A DNA stretch of 64,000 bases, from assembly GCA_030068075.1 (NCBI GenBank), contig CM057825.1:124717239-124781238 (forward strand). Direction: 5' to 3'. Below, piece by piece: positions 1-12,899 of the stretch (positions within the stretch are counted from its first letter, which is position 1; each line of letters starts with the position of its first letter). Both the position numbers and the translations under genes were made by a program. The stretch comes from Paguma larvata. Lineage: Eukaryota; Chordata; Mammalia; Carnivora; Viverridae. The notes under the pieces were generated by a model. The model saw only the letters and a program-made list of their open reading frames with translations, made no database searches and had not been told where the DNA came from.

Positions 1-870
1 TCCAAATATCTAAAGAACTTCTACAACTCAACACCAAACACTCCCCCCCTCCCCCCCCCGCCGCAAGAATCCAATTAGAAATGGGCAGAAGACATCCAGG
101 TCGCCAATGGACACATGAAAAGATGCTCAACATCACGCATCCTCGGAGAAATACAAATCGAAGCCACAGTGAGGTATCACCTCACACCTGTCAGAATAAC
201 TACTATAAAACACACAAGGGTTGACGGGGATGTGGAGGAAAAGGAAGCCTCGTGCACTACTGGGGAGGAGCTGAGCTGGTGCGGCCACTGTGGCCAACGG
301 TACGGAGGTTCCTCAAAAAGTTAAAGTAGAACTACCCTCCGATCCAGCAATCACGCCCCCAGGTATTTACCCAAAGAATATGAAAGCACTAATCTGAAAA
401 CATACTTGCACCCCATAGGGCAGCACTATTTACAATAGCTACGTTACGGAAGCCGCCCGAGTATCCATCCACAGGTGAATGGGTAAAGAAGATACGGTAT
501 GTACAGTGGTATATATGCAGCGGAATATTAGTCACGAAAAAGAATGAAATCTTGCCCTTGGCAACAGCGTGGATGGAACTAGAGGGCATAATCCTAAGTG
601 AAGTAAGTCAGAGGAAGATAAATACCATACAATTACCCTCATATGTGGAATTTAAGAGAGACAAAGGAAAAAAGAGAAACAACAAAACCAGACCGAGAAC
701 ACAGTGGTGGTTACCAGAGGCGAGGTGGGTGGGTGGATGGTAAACCAGGTGAAGGAGATTGAGTTCCCGTATCTATCGAGATGAGCACTGGGTACCGTGT
801 AGATTTGCTGAATCACTACACTGTGCACCTGAAACCATATAGTACCACCTGTTAATTATACTGGACTTAA
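1..870 (+). mobile_element. Old L1 LINE 3' end (L1MA-like)
   Basis: From about position 75 the sequence follows the end of L1 ORF2 (the stretch around aatgggcagaagacatccag, then the conserved run on TATGTACAGTGGTATATATG) and then an L1 3' UTR with the closing ...CCTGAAACCATATAGTACCACCTG... motif near 830-860. The frame is broken by many stops and indels, so the copy is inactive. It is truncated on the left by the window edge. It is sense with the + strand, antisense to XYLT1. Confidence 0.75.
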
Positions 871-2565
871 ACAAGACAAAACCTGGCTATGGAGTGCGTG
901 GAGAGGTCTCGCTGGGATTACTGTGGGTGGTGGTGGTAGGACACAATCCTCTTACATTCACGTGGCCACAGGACTGGTGTTGTCAGCCCCACTTTACAGA
1001 TGGGGACCCAGGCAGCTGGCGTCCTGGACGGACCTGGAGTTCAGTCAAGGCCTGGCTGGTTCCAAAGCCTGTTGTCATGAGACTCTATTTGCAGGCTCAT
1101 CCAACCAACTGGAAGCTATCAGACTGGTTTTTAAATTTTTAAACTTCATTTTCGTCTGGAAGCCAATCTTTCAAAGACTTGGTTTCCCCATCTGGAAACT
1201 GGATTCTCATCCCTGCACCAGATAGACCCCCCCAGGGCTGGCAAGAGGCTCAGGTATAAGTTCATATGCTCTGTAAACAGTAAAGGAACGCATCAGAGAG
1301 ACGGCTGGGACTCCTTCCCAGGGCTCAAAGGTGGAGAAGCAGAAAGTACACCCGTTTGGGCTGAAGAAGAGAAGCCAGACATTTCGATTTTGGAGAAGTT
1401 CCCTCTTACTGCCTATTTTATTGCCAAATACAAGAATAGATTTTTAAAACACACTGGCCAGTGATTCTGGTGAGTTGTGTTTTAGTAAATCCGTTCTTTC
1501 TTTGGCCCATATAGCCAGGGTTCTAAGAAGTGTCCTTACAGGACAGCCTGGCGTTCGGAAAACGTTTTCTGTTTGCTTGACGGTGGCTGTCACCCTCACT
1601 GGCAGCCAGGAGAGCTCAGGTAACCCACAGGGTGTTTTCTAGTACATGTGGTCCATGAGTGAGGTTCAGGAAGGGGGAAGAAATACCATTCGCCTGCAAC
1701 TAGCAGAATTCACAAGATGCCCTAACTAGCAGACACTAAAATCTATCCTTCCTTCCATCCTCGCTCCCTCCCACCCTCCCTTTCTGCCCGGAAGCTGAAG
1801 GGCTGGGCTCCCAAGGCAACGGGTAAGAGAAGGGGCACGAGCCTGCACGAACGTATATCCTGTCTTGCTGTGAGGTAGCTGACGTAGGTAGGGCTGCCGT
1901 GTTTATAAATCCGGCCCTCGCCCACCTCGGCCTGATGCCGGCAGACAGGGCGGTAGCTCCTGGACCGTCTGCCCGAGAACAAGCCTGTTCTCTCTCCAGC
2001 AGGTCCTGATTGGCCCACCGGAGCCTCTCCGTGCCCCCACGTCTGCGGCGCTGCTGGTGGGGAGGCCCCTGAACTGACAGAGCATGCACAGTGAAAAGAG
2101 CAGCCAACAGCCATCCGAACGCCGGGAACCCAGTACTGTGGGTGATGCAGAAAACCCTTAGGAGAAACGAGGTGAACGTGGGGACATCCATTTCAGCATC
2201 AGCCCTTGACGCTCGCCTCTGTAATTAAATTTCCCTCAATTCCACCGCATCTGATTTCTTGAGATTACCAGGGACGCATCGATAGCAAATTACTCTTGGT
2301 GAGTCATTTTACAAACTGCGTCGCTCCCACCTTCATGCTCCCTGTCACTGGGACGCCATTAACAGACGCAATGATGACGGGGTCGGGGGAGGCTCCCAGT
2401 GGGGTCAAATGACCCCTGGCTTATCGTGGGCGGGGTAGGAAGCCCCTTGCCATCCTCGAGAAACTCTAAGGAGGGAAAAACTGGAAAAATCAGGACCAGT
2501 GAACGGCCCCAGGCTGTCTGACTGGGGTGAGGAGGTGGATTCAGGACCGGTCCTTTGTTACATCT

Positions 2566-2601
2566 GACAGGTGTGTCCGGAGCGACAGGTGTGTCCGGAG
2601 C
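2566..2601. repeat. Perfect 18-bp tandem duplication
   Basis: The unit gacaggtgtgtccggagc occurs twice head to tail (2566-2583 and 2584-2601) with no mismatch. Confidence 0.95.
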
Positions 2602-2989
2602 GAGGAGGAGAATGCTATTTCTGTCGGTCTCTTCTGCGTCTTCCTTTGGGAAGTCTCAGCGATGCTAAAGAGGTGACCTGATCAAGAGGGCGCCTGAGGG
2701 CCCGAGCGGGGTGGGCTCTTGTGCCTGCTTTCCAGGGGAGCTGGGGGAGTCACGCTTCCTTCTCCAGAAAACACGAGGCCTGTATCTTTCTGCTTGCTCA
2801 GCACAGAAACTTAGCATGCTGAGGCCAACAGAGCTCACTTCCACACCCCCTTGTTAGGACTCCAGGCACCCCCTCCCCACGTCTGTGTCCCCCTCTCCTT
2901 GCGTCACTGGCTAAATGGCACCCAGCCCAGAACTCTGAGTTCAGCTAACAGAGGCTGCAGTCTGTTTTTGGCTTCTGGGTTTCTGGTCT

Positions 2990-3480
2990 GTTAGATGTAG
3001 ACCAACAATTTCAAATACTGAGAGACCCAGAAATCCTGTTTCTAAGAATCAATTTTATGGATATATCTGCACGGGCAGAGACAATTTTAGATTTGAGAAT
3101 CTTTGCAGTGTTCTCCGTAACACCGCCACCACTACCACCACTGAAAGAAACCGTGTGTCCATACATGGGGGAAGAGGTGGATGGTGGGTCCTTCTAGCGG
3201 AGTACAAGGCAGCTGGTAGCTTTATATACACGGACTCGGAAAGGGCGAAGAGCAAATTTCATTATAAAATGTATCACTCCCTTTAAAAAATCCAGCAGTG
3301 TGTTTGTAACTTATTTTGTGTTTATGCTTTAGAAGCCTTGAGAAACCTCTAGAAGGATGAACACCGAAGTGTTGGCAGTGGTTACTCTGGGAGGTAGGAC
3401 TGAGCGGGGAGGAAGATGGGCCCAGTGATCAAAGTGAGAGGAGGAAGGAACAGAAAAATAAAAGTAAACTCTCTAAGGAA
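2990..3480 (+). mobile_element. Ancient L1 3' fragment
   Basis: The segment resembles diverged L1 3' region: a stretch on 'gatgtagaccaacaatttc...cccagaaatcctgtttctaag', then a pattern of ORF2-end followed by 'gaagtgttggcagtggttactctgggagg' typical of old mammalian L1 3' UTRs. It is heavily mutated and has no open frame. The subfamily is not assigned. Confidence 0.5.
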
Positions 3481-3679
3481 AAGAAGGCGGGCACGTTAAG
3501 AGTCTGCCATCCCTCTCCGTGCTCCGCGGGAGCCCCCATCCTGATTTCCTGTTAACGACTCGCCTTCTCACGGCTTTTTAGGGACAGAGAATCGTGAAAT
3601 AATGTAGCGGTGGTCTGGCTTGCCTTTGAACTTTACATGTATGCGCGCTAATCAGGACTCCCCTGTGATACTTCCCCCT

Positions 3680-4030
3680 CAACGCCGTGTTGGAGAGACG
3701 CACGCTGACCAAGGCGCGGACTGGAGCCCCGCGGTCCGCACAGACCCGGCCGCGTTCCCACGTCGGCACGGCTCGCGGGCGGCTGCCGTTCTCAGCACTT
3801 CTGCTCTACTGCCGCACAGGCTGGAGCGCAGACGCCCCGGGCTGGGACGGCGGGGCCGCAGGAGGGGTGTGCGCAGCTGTGCTAGATGCTACGCCCTTCT
3901 CCAAACCCGTCCGTCACCTTGCCCTCCATCCCCACCCCGGCCCTGCGCGGGCGGCCGCCATTCTCCAGCCCTCCCTCCGCCCCGGGATACGGTCTCCCCT
4001 TCCAGCATTTCCCAGCACAGCGGCGCGAAG
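3680..4030. promoter_or_regulatory. Orphan intronic CpG island
   Basis: By eye I count about 40 CpG dinucleotides in about 350 bp of GC-rich sequence, against a CpG-poor background on both sides. No exon overlaps it. It could be an intragenic or alternative promoter, an enhancer, or a GC-rich remnant. No promoter motif is certain. The overlapping open frames on the + strand are a consequence of the GC content. Confidence 0.55.
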
Positions 4031-4034
4031 TGGG

Positions 4035-4500
4035 ATCTCTTTTTGCTTTTAATTTGCATTGCTCTCATTATTCACGAGGCTGAGCATCTTTTTCTATGTG
4101 TGGGGGCCACTTAGGCGCTTTTTTTTTTTTTCTTTCTCCTTTGTACCAAAGGCAGGCAATCTTTTTCTCTAAAGGGCCAGATAGTCAACTTTTTTGGATT
4201 CGTGGGCCGTGTACTCTGTGTCATAATTACTCAGTGCGACACCGTAGTCCCAAGGAAACCATAAACAGTATGCAAATGAATGGGCGTGGCTGTGTCCCAA
4301 TAAAACTTTCTTTAAAAAAACAGGGAGTGGGCTGGATTTGGCCCCTTGCTTGTAGTCTGATTTATGGGATTTCTTTATATATTCTGAATGTATTTTTTTT
4401 TTATGTGTAGCAAATACTTTACCCTAGATGTAGTGTCTTTTCATCTAGTGTGTCTTATTTTTGATGAAAAGAATTTCCTATTTTAATTACTATTTTTAAA
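4035..4500 (-). mobile_element. L1 fragment interrupted by a MER58-like element
   Basis: The part at 4035-4130 reads as antisense of L1 ORF2-end ('aatttgcattgctctcatta...gaggctgagcatctttt'). The part at 4340-4500 resumes antisense L1 ('gatttctttatatattctgaatg...'). The intervening about 190 bp is a different, DNA-transposon-like element, so this appears to be a nested insertion. The copy is in the same orientation as XYLT1. Confidence 0.55.
4140..4330 (+). mobile_element. MER58-like hAT-Charlie DNA transposon
   Basis: The segment carries the diagnostic blocks AAAGGGCCAGATAGT, a GTGGGCCGT block, AATGGGCGTGGCTGTGT, CCAATAAAACTTT and GGGCTGGATTTGGCCC in the expected order. It is non-autonomous, with no transposase frame. 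The family name is from memory and tentative. Confidence 0.65.
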
Positions 4501-4611
4501 AACATGAGTAAGATTTGCTCAAACTCAGTATCTGCCTGGGTTTATTTCCCATCTGGTTTTCAGTGTGATCGGGGCTTTCTGGAAGTCCAGTGGGAGAGGG
4601 GAGAGCATCTA

Positions 4612-5628
<1,017 letters not shown>

Positions 5629-7270
5629 TCAGCCTTGCCTGTCACTGGCAGGGGTTACCATGACTCTCCTAGGAAGAGACAGCTGGGGCCTCCCTAACAC
5701 ACTCAGGGCTGGACCTTAGGGCTGGGAGGTGGCTGTGACCCCCATCCTTCCTGCCAGCCAGCTGGTGTCTGTGTGGCTCTGACTTGCCAGGGGCCTGCCA
5801 TTTGTTCTTCAGCCAGGCGCCAGGAAGAGGCCATGAACTGTCCCCTCCTGCTCAGTGCCCCTGCGGCTTGCGTCACCATGCTTTCCTGGTGCCCAGCACG
5901 GTGCCTGGCGCACGGCGGGTGTCCGTGTCTCATCCATATCCGTCCGATCACCAAGTGATCGACCTCACAAAGAAATGAACGGACCGCACAGATCCCTGTT
6001 CCTGAGCTCTCTCACGGTTTCAAATCGATTTAGATGAGGGGTCCGCTGCTCCCCCAGGAGCTTAATATCGTGTTTCTGAAGATGCAGCCTCTGGGCGCGT
6101 TGGGAGATAACCAGCACACTCTAAGGCCTGCCTGTTTCTGTGGCCTTCCCATGACCAGCGCCTCCGACGTGCGTGTGCAGGCCGGGGTACAGGTGCGGGA
6201 ACACACACCGACCCCCTGAGACGATGCCTCGTGTGCAGTGCAAACAGGAGCCGCTTCCTTTCCTGTTCGTGCCACGAGTTACCGCGTCTGTTCTTTCTCC
6301 GAGACACGGAGCTCCGTGACTCAGGTTTACCGAGAGCTCGCCCTGGGGACGGGCAGGACGCTGAGCGCTCCAATGGGCTGACTTGTTTGACTCTCTCCGC
6401 TCCCTGAAGGGGAGACCCCGTCACTGTCCTCCCTCCACAGAGGAGAAAACTGAGGCTCAGGGCACTGAGGTCACTTGTTGTGGTCAGGGAGGGGCAGAGC
6501 CAACATGGGGGCCCCGGTAGTCCAAGCCCGGCGCCCTGTTCCCATCCACTTCCCTCTCATTCATTCAGTCACTCCCTCATTCACAAGCTCACTGGACACC
6601 TGCGCGCCGGACGCCTACTGTCGACCAGGGAGGCACGCGGCCACGGCCTGTTCCGGGTTTCCACCTGTAGACCAGGGCCTACGGGCCAGGACGGAGGAGC
6701 TGTCCTAAGGGCGGCAGAGGTAGTGACCGCCGTGGCACTTCGGCAGGGGTGGCTGGCCCTCCCAGATGGGTGAGAACGTGGCGTCCTCTGCCACCCCGTG
6801 GAGCAGCTCCTCCTGGGGACCCTGGTGCTGGCACGGGGGCCGGAACAGAGAAGGAAGGAAACTGGTACCATCTACTGAAGAAATGAACGCATGAATGAGG
6901 ATTCCAGCTAGCCTCCAAGTCTTGGGGGGGAGTTTTCTGAAGACACCCAATCCTGTTAGACACCCTACAGCCAACCCCTGCTGTCCTCAAGTCCGGTCTC
7001 TCATCCCCACCCTGTGAGGTCTGGTCCCTGTCATTCTGGCTTCAGCTCCACCCCTCACCCCTGCTCCAGGACTGGGATGGCTCCCGGCACCTCTGTGAGG
7101 ACAGCTCTCTCTCGTCTCTGACCTTTTCTTGGCTCCTGGCCCCCTGGCTGCAACAGTCCTCCTCCCTGTCCCCACCGCCCTCCTGCTCTCGCTCCTCGTG
7201 TGGAGCTCGGCCGAGCTGTCAGCTCTATTCAGAAGCCCTCCTAGTGAGAGGAACCACCCAGCTGCTTCTC

Positions 7271-7440
7271 CAGTATCTTTCCTTTACATGCTTATTTTTG
7301 AGAGAGAGAGAGAGAGAGAGACAAAGGGGAAGGGCAGAGAGAGAGGGGACAGAGGATCTGAATGTGGGGCTTGAACTCATGAGCCATGAGATTGTGACCT
7401 GAAGTCGGATGCTTAACCGACTGAGCCCCCCAGGCGCCCC
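7271..7440 (-). mobile_element. CAN SINE (tRNA-derived, carnivore)
   Basis: Read on the minus strand it starts ggggcgcctggggggctcag, keeps the tRNA-like A and B box region (gagttcaagcccc) and ends in a GA/CT tract and an A-rich tail. Possible target duplications are TGCTTCTC at 7263-7270 and 7444-7451. The GA run lies at about 7300-7321. Confidence 0.9.
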
Positions 7441-7605
7441 GAGGTGCTTCTCTAAGTGTTTGCCCATCTCAGTTTTTTGTTTTGTTTTGCATAGTTTTAC
7501 AACTTTTAATTTATGTGTCTCCTTCCTTAGCTCAACTCCATGAGGGGAGGGACTGTATCTGGCTTGTTCGCCAGTGTATCCCTGGTGCCTACGCAGAGCT
7601 GAGCA

Positions 7606-7875
7606 CATCCATCCATCCTTTGTCCGTCCGTCCACCCATCCATCCATCCTCTGTCCATCCGTCCACCCATCCATCCATCCTCTGTCCATCCGTCCACCCA
7701 TCCATCCATCCTCTGTCCATCCGTCCACCCATCCATCCATCCTCTGTCCATCCGTCCACCCATCCATCCATCCTCTGTCCATCCGTCCACCCATCCATCC
7801 ATCCTCTGTCCGTCCGTCCGTCCATCCATCCTCTGCCTGTCCGTCCGTCCGTCCATCCGTCCGTCCTCTGTCCGT
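7606..7875. repeat. 31-bp minisatellite of CATC-type units
   Basis: Near-identical 31-bp units repeat at exact 31-base spacing (for example at 7648, 7679, 7710 and 7741). Each unit is a run of TCCA/TCCG tetramers broken by CTCTG. Edge units are degenerate and revert to TCCG-rich tetramers (about 7806-7862). The repetitive reading frames across it are artefacts. Confidence 0.95.
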
Positions 7876-8404
7876 GTCATGAATCATCAGGGGCCGGGCA
7901 CACAGACGTCCCTAGGCAGCAGGACCTCCACAGGCTGGCTTTCCCACAGACACTAACACATGGGGGAGCGGTCACAAAATTGATGGGGTCCTACTTAACG
8001 AAGGGATATGTGACCATTTAGGGCAGCGTGGGGACACCCCAGACCAGTGTCCTTGGATTCCCCAAAGAGGATGAGCAATTCTCTTTCAAGTCTGAGCGCT
8101 GAAACCAAGCCGGCCCTGACGGCAGCTCACAGAGCAGCTGCCAGCGGAGAAGCTGGGTCTCGTTTCCGGTCCGGGAAGAGTGAGCGGAAGGCCGGCTGCC
8201 GTCCCCACGTGCGAGCAGGGCTGGGGCTGCCTGAGATGGAGCCCCACTGCCGTCACGGCCCCTGGGGCTTCAAGATCTCCTCACAGACTCACCGTGCAAG
8301 CCTACAAACATTACACAGTGATCCCTGCTGAAACTGAAGTACATGGTCAAGTTCAACATACGGCTCCCCAACTTCCGACCCACGGGAGGCTTCTCGCTGC
8401 ATTT

Positions 8405-8915
8405 AAAATGCCATCTGAGCCTTCTTTCCAGGGCCCTCAGGCCCCCTCATGATCTGCCCCATCCCCTCTGAAGCCTCCCGTCTACCATTCTCCCTCTCAC
8501 TCACTGTGCTCCGGCCACACTGGCTGTACTGCTCCTTGAGTGTGCCAAGCTCCTTCCTGGAGCCTCAGGGCCTTTGCACGTGCTCTTCTCTCTGCTTAGA
8601 ATGCTCTAGGTCTCCCAATGGATGGTTCTTTTTTACAGGATTCTGCTCTGCAGTAATGTCCTTAGAAAAGCTCTCCTGAATGAACCATCCTATTGAAAGT
8701 GGTGCCCGCCAGCCTCTTCCGTCCTCAGCAAGGACACGAATGAAGTCTTATGTTCTTTAGCTGGAATGTTGTTCTTCATTTATTTGCTCGCTCCTAGGCT
8801 GACTTACCACCTGACTACGATTCCATGACAACAGAGCCTGGACGGTCTAGGTCACCACAGTCTCTCTGCACCTAGTACACTGTAGCTACTTGGCGACCGC
8901 TAAAGGAATGAACGA
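8405..8915 (-). mobile_element. L2 LINE remnant
   Basis: Antisense L2 3' sequence with the recognisable blocks CCTCAGGGCCTTTGCACGTGCT, CTCTGCTTAGAATGCTCT, a degenerate TCTCCTGAATGAACC and the terminal 'cactgtagctacttgg...aaaggaatgaacg'. Ancient and heavily mutated. Confidence 0.65.
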
Positions 8916-9329
8916 TCTTTTCTGCCAGCCACGAGCATGGCACTCCCAGGGGATGGAGACGTCCCCCTGACTGCCCAACGACAATGGCCACCTGCTCTGA
9001 GCCAGGCCCGGCACGGAGCCCTGGGGCTGTGCTGCCACGAGGGGGGGGGGTTCCCTACCGTTCTTCCCTTTGTGTCCAATTTTATACTGTTTGCCTTCAA
9101 AATTATTAGGACTTGAGAAAAAAATTCAAAATACAAAATCCGGGGCCGCTGCATCACACACCGTTACTCTGCCAGAAGTCTCGGTTCTCACATCAAGATT
9201 TCCGGCCCTATGGTAGGAACTCTCACAAATCACTAGCCACTGAGTGGCCACCCTCATTTGTCACCGCCGGAAGGGCCCAGTTACCCACCGGCAGGCTGAC
9301 AAACAGGCCGAGCCCAGCCACCAGGCATC

Positions 9330-9530
9330 CATCTCGTTAATGGGACATTAATGTCTTCAATTGGCCGCTAAGGCCCCCAGGGCAGACTCCAACTGGGGCA
9401 GTGTCTAATTGCCCCCTGCTGGGGCACTGTCTAATTTCCCCTCACGCTGGTAATTTATGGAGTCGGGTCCCTGGCAGCTTGAATCCAGCCAATCCACTTG
9501 GATCCTTAATTGAAAATGGTGGCTTAACAA
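9330..9530. promoter_or_regulatory. Candidate enhancer: TAAT-rich unique segment with a 23-bp direct repeat
   Basis: This non-repeat stretch holds six homeodomain-type cores within 200 bp: TTAATGG, ATTAATG, CAATTGG, CTAATTG, CTAATTT and GGTAATTT, plus TTAATTG at about 9506. Two 23-bp copies of ctggggca-n-tgtctaatt-n-cccc lie at 9393-9415 and 9419-9441, differing at two positions. Function is inferred only from motif density. Confidence 0.3.
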
Positions 9531-10391
9531 GAAACCCCACACAGTAGGGCACAGCTCGGCCAGGTGGCCACAGGTGGCTGGTAAGGGACCAGCAGGGACA
9601 ATACAAGCAGGTGGGATCCTTCCCGCCTAACCCCGCCCACTCCCAGCCCTTCAGGATACTCCATATTCTAAAACCAGACTCTTCATCGCTAACCCAGCAG
9701 CCCAGCGCCCTGGGACTGCTAACCTGCATGGATGAACCACCTTCTCTAGCCCCTCTCTGACATGGGGAAGGCAGGAAACAGGTGCTAGAGCTTTGTGTGG
9801 GCGACCCTCACCGCACTGGATCACACTCCCCTTCCTCCGGCAGCCCCTACCCAAGTGCGCGCACTCCTTCATTCAGAAATCGTGTTCGGCACCTCCAGAT
9901 GCCGGATGCAGGGAGCAGAGTCCCCGTTTTCTCGAGGACAGTCAGCAAGGGATCAGAGAAACCAACAAGATGATTTTAAATGTAAGTGCTAAGAAAAGAG
10001 AACAGTAAAATAGGTACGTGTCAAGGGGAGAATTTGCTCTGGTGACATATGTAGGTGGGAGGGAAGGCCTCTCTGACGGTTCACCAGTGGGATGCAGATC
10101 AGAATGACAAAAAGAAAAAAAAAAGCTAGCCATGTGAAAACCTGGGGGGAAGTATTCTAGGCAGGGAGAAGAGCATCTGCCACGCTGGAGGCAGGGACAA
10201 GCCTGGCGCACGGGACAGAAACAAGAAGTGCGAGTGGAGAGGAGAATGATACCGCATGAGGCTGGAGACACAGACGGGGCTGCGGGTATGGCTGATGCTG
10301 TGAGGGTGGTGCTGGGCGAAAAATCAAAACCAGAAACTAAAACTGCATCCTCTATGTACCCCCACATCTGCCTGTCTATCCAGTGGCCCAT

Positions 10392-10696
10392 CTGCCCACG
10401 CACCCACCCACCTATCCATCCATACATACATCCATCCACCCACCCATGTATCTGTCCATGTATCCATCCACCCACCCAAGTATCCATCCATCCACCCACG
10501 TATCCACCCACCCATGTATCCATCCATGTATCCACCCACCCACCCACGTATCCACCCACCCATGTATCTGTCCATGTATCCATCCACCCACCCATGTATC
10601 CATCCATCCATTCATCCACCCACCCATGTATCCACCCACATATCTATCCATCCATGCATGCATCCATCCATCTATCTACTCATTCATTCATTCAAT
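10392..10696. repeat. CATC/CACC tetranucleotide array with TGTATC variants
   Basis: About 300 bp of CATC and CACC tetramers interspersed with CATGTATC and CACGTATC units, ending in (CATT)n at about 10680-10695. Open frames across it translate to Pro-His/Thr-rich or Trp-Met-Asp-Gly-rich peptides and are not genes. Confidence 0.95.
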
Positions 10697-10774
10697 GATG
10701 ATCTGAATAAAACCCTGTGGTAGGAACTGCGGAGACAGAAACACCATTAAGCATGAGATAGGTGGCCAGAGACA

Positions 10775-10895
10775 CCGAGGCTCAGATTTTGAGCTCTACC
10801 ACTTCCTCGCTAGGATCCAGAAAGTTCCTGGCCCTCCATAGGCCTCAGTTTTCCAGTCTGTAAAAGGAGACTGCCCTCACTTCATGACAATACTG
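10775..10895 (+). repeat. MIR SINE fragment
   Basis: The typical MIR core is present: 'gctctaccacttcctcgct...ggcctcagttttccagtctgtaaaaggaga'. Old and diverged. Confidence 0.65.
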
Positions 10896-11091
10896 GTTTG
10901 TTTGGTCTATTGCTGATGTAAGTTTAGGAGGAGTCACTGGATAGGATGAAAAATTAAGAGGAATACAGATTCTACTGTAAAAAAGATCGATGCTTCAGGT
11001 CAGTTTGGTCTGCTGATACTGGCCCCTCTGTCCCTCTCCTCCTTCCCTGTTTAAGATGCTGGTTCCAGTGCTCAGGGCTGGAAGATCTCTA

Positions 11092-11454
<363 letters not shown>

Positions 11455-11609
11455 TCACAGGGTAGGGCCAGAGGTGTGTGGGCTCACGGTGGGGCGTGCC
11501 GCGCATCACGCCGCGCTGCTCCCCAAACGGGCCCCATCTGACCCAGGGCAGACCACGGTCCTTTGCCCCATCGCGGACGCTGCTCTAGGGTCCCCATAAC
11601 TATAAACGG

Positions 11610-11995
11610 CTTCTTGGCTGATTATAAAAGTAAAACATGCTGACTGTACACACGCATGAGAAAGAAAATAAACATTATTACTTCTGATGCCTCTTCTCGT
11701 AGAGGATGTCAGTTCACAGGTATTTATTGATCCTCTGGTGCTGGGTACCAGGAAGTGCCAACGATGCCACAGTGATGTATTTCCCTTCGGCCTTATTTTC
11801 TATGCATATATTTGCATAAATCTTACCTCCCTGGGATCATGATATACGTCCTTCTACTTATATCTTGCTTGTGCTTCTAGTATTGGCCAAGCATTATCCT
11901 ACATCTTTGAAAAGTCTCTGAAAACATGGTTGTTGTTTTTTTTTTTTTTGCCATTCTAAACAATGTTGCATTAAACATATTTTAACAATTTTGGG
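11610..11995 (-). mobile_element. Old L1 (L1ME-like) fragment
   Basis: T-rich antisense L1 3' end with 'attataaaagtaaaacatg', 'tgccattctaaacaatgttgcatta' and a poly(T) at about 11935-11950. Diverged; boundaries are approximate. Confidence 0.45.
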
Positions 11996-12714
11996 GGGGG
12001 GAGTATCTCATTTGTTCTTTCTCTCGCTCATCTCCATCAGGCTCTTCATGTCTGCTGCTCAGCTTTATCAGGAAGGTTGTACTGACTGACGCTCCCTCTG
12101 TCCTTCTCACCCAACAGCTTCGGGTATTATCCTTAAAAATTATTGCCAGTCCGAGATGCATACACGCTCACGAATAGGCAGCTCCTTAAGACACGGGGCT
12201 GTGATACTCAAAATCTTGCCGGCTGAAAGGGGCAGGGAAGCTCAGCAGAGGTACCCCAAGGAGGCAGGGGAGGGGGCGTGCAGAGAAGGCAGAGTTGCGG
12301 ACAGCTCAGCTCTTTGCCTTCCTATGCGCGACATAAAAGCTGTCGGCCCCCGCCCTGAGCAAACTGCACAGCCCTCAGAAGGTGCTGCGGGCCCTGGGGA
12401 ATAGCACCCCACAAATCGTTGCCTCCCACTTGGCCTTCCTTCCCTCTGGCTGCAATCAGGAGTTTAAGTCTTTATGTCCAATTAGCACAGTCAGGGAAGC
12501 CGCCGTCCCGTGTTTACGCATCTCCCGAAGTCACTGTCTTGTTCCCGGGATGCCCCCGGGGCTCTGAGGAAACAAAGCTGCGTCGTCCTGGGGTTGGCGG
12601 TCGGGCATTCATGGCTCCTGCAAACCCGCTTTGGGTCTGGATGCCGGGAGCCGCCAGCCCCCCTCCCTGGACTGTGCTGCAGAACTTTCCGCCATGGCGG
12701 GAATGCTTTTCACC

Positions 12715-12850
12715 CCTGCTGTCCAATACAGCAGCACCAGCCACCTGTGACTCCTGAGCACTCGAAACGTGGCGAGTGTGACTTAGGAGCTGCAGTGTGA
12801 ATTTTAGTTCGTTTAAACGCGAGTGCTCCCCTGTGGCCGGTGGCCACTGT
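12715..12850 (+). mobile_element. hAT-type MITE fragment (CTGTCCAATA family)
   Basis: It begins CTGTCCAATACAGCAGCACC and continues with 'agccacctgtgactcctgagcactcgaaacgtggc', a widespread mammalian non-autonomous DNA element. The far end carries the complementary 'ccggtggccactgtggagagcag' motif. I do not assign a family name. Confidence 0.6.
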
Positions 12851-12899
12851 GGAGAGCAGAGTGTGGAGGGGTCTGGGGCAGCCCGCGTTAGCGGCCCCA

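Noticed and set aside
7225..8021. Long open frames on both strands (repeating Ile-His-Pro or Trp-Met-Asp-Gly)
   Set aside because: They are translations of the 31-bp minisatellite, whose period is not a multiple of three and so leaves several frames open.
7606..10696. Regular spaced repeats considered as a CRISPR-like array
   Set aside because: The spacing comes from tetranucleotide satellite units with no unique spacers, and the genome is mammalian.
9942..10706. Long open frames of His/Pro or Trp/Met/Asp repeats
   Set aside because: They are translations of the CATC/CACC array.
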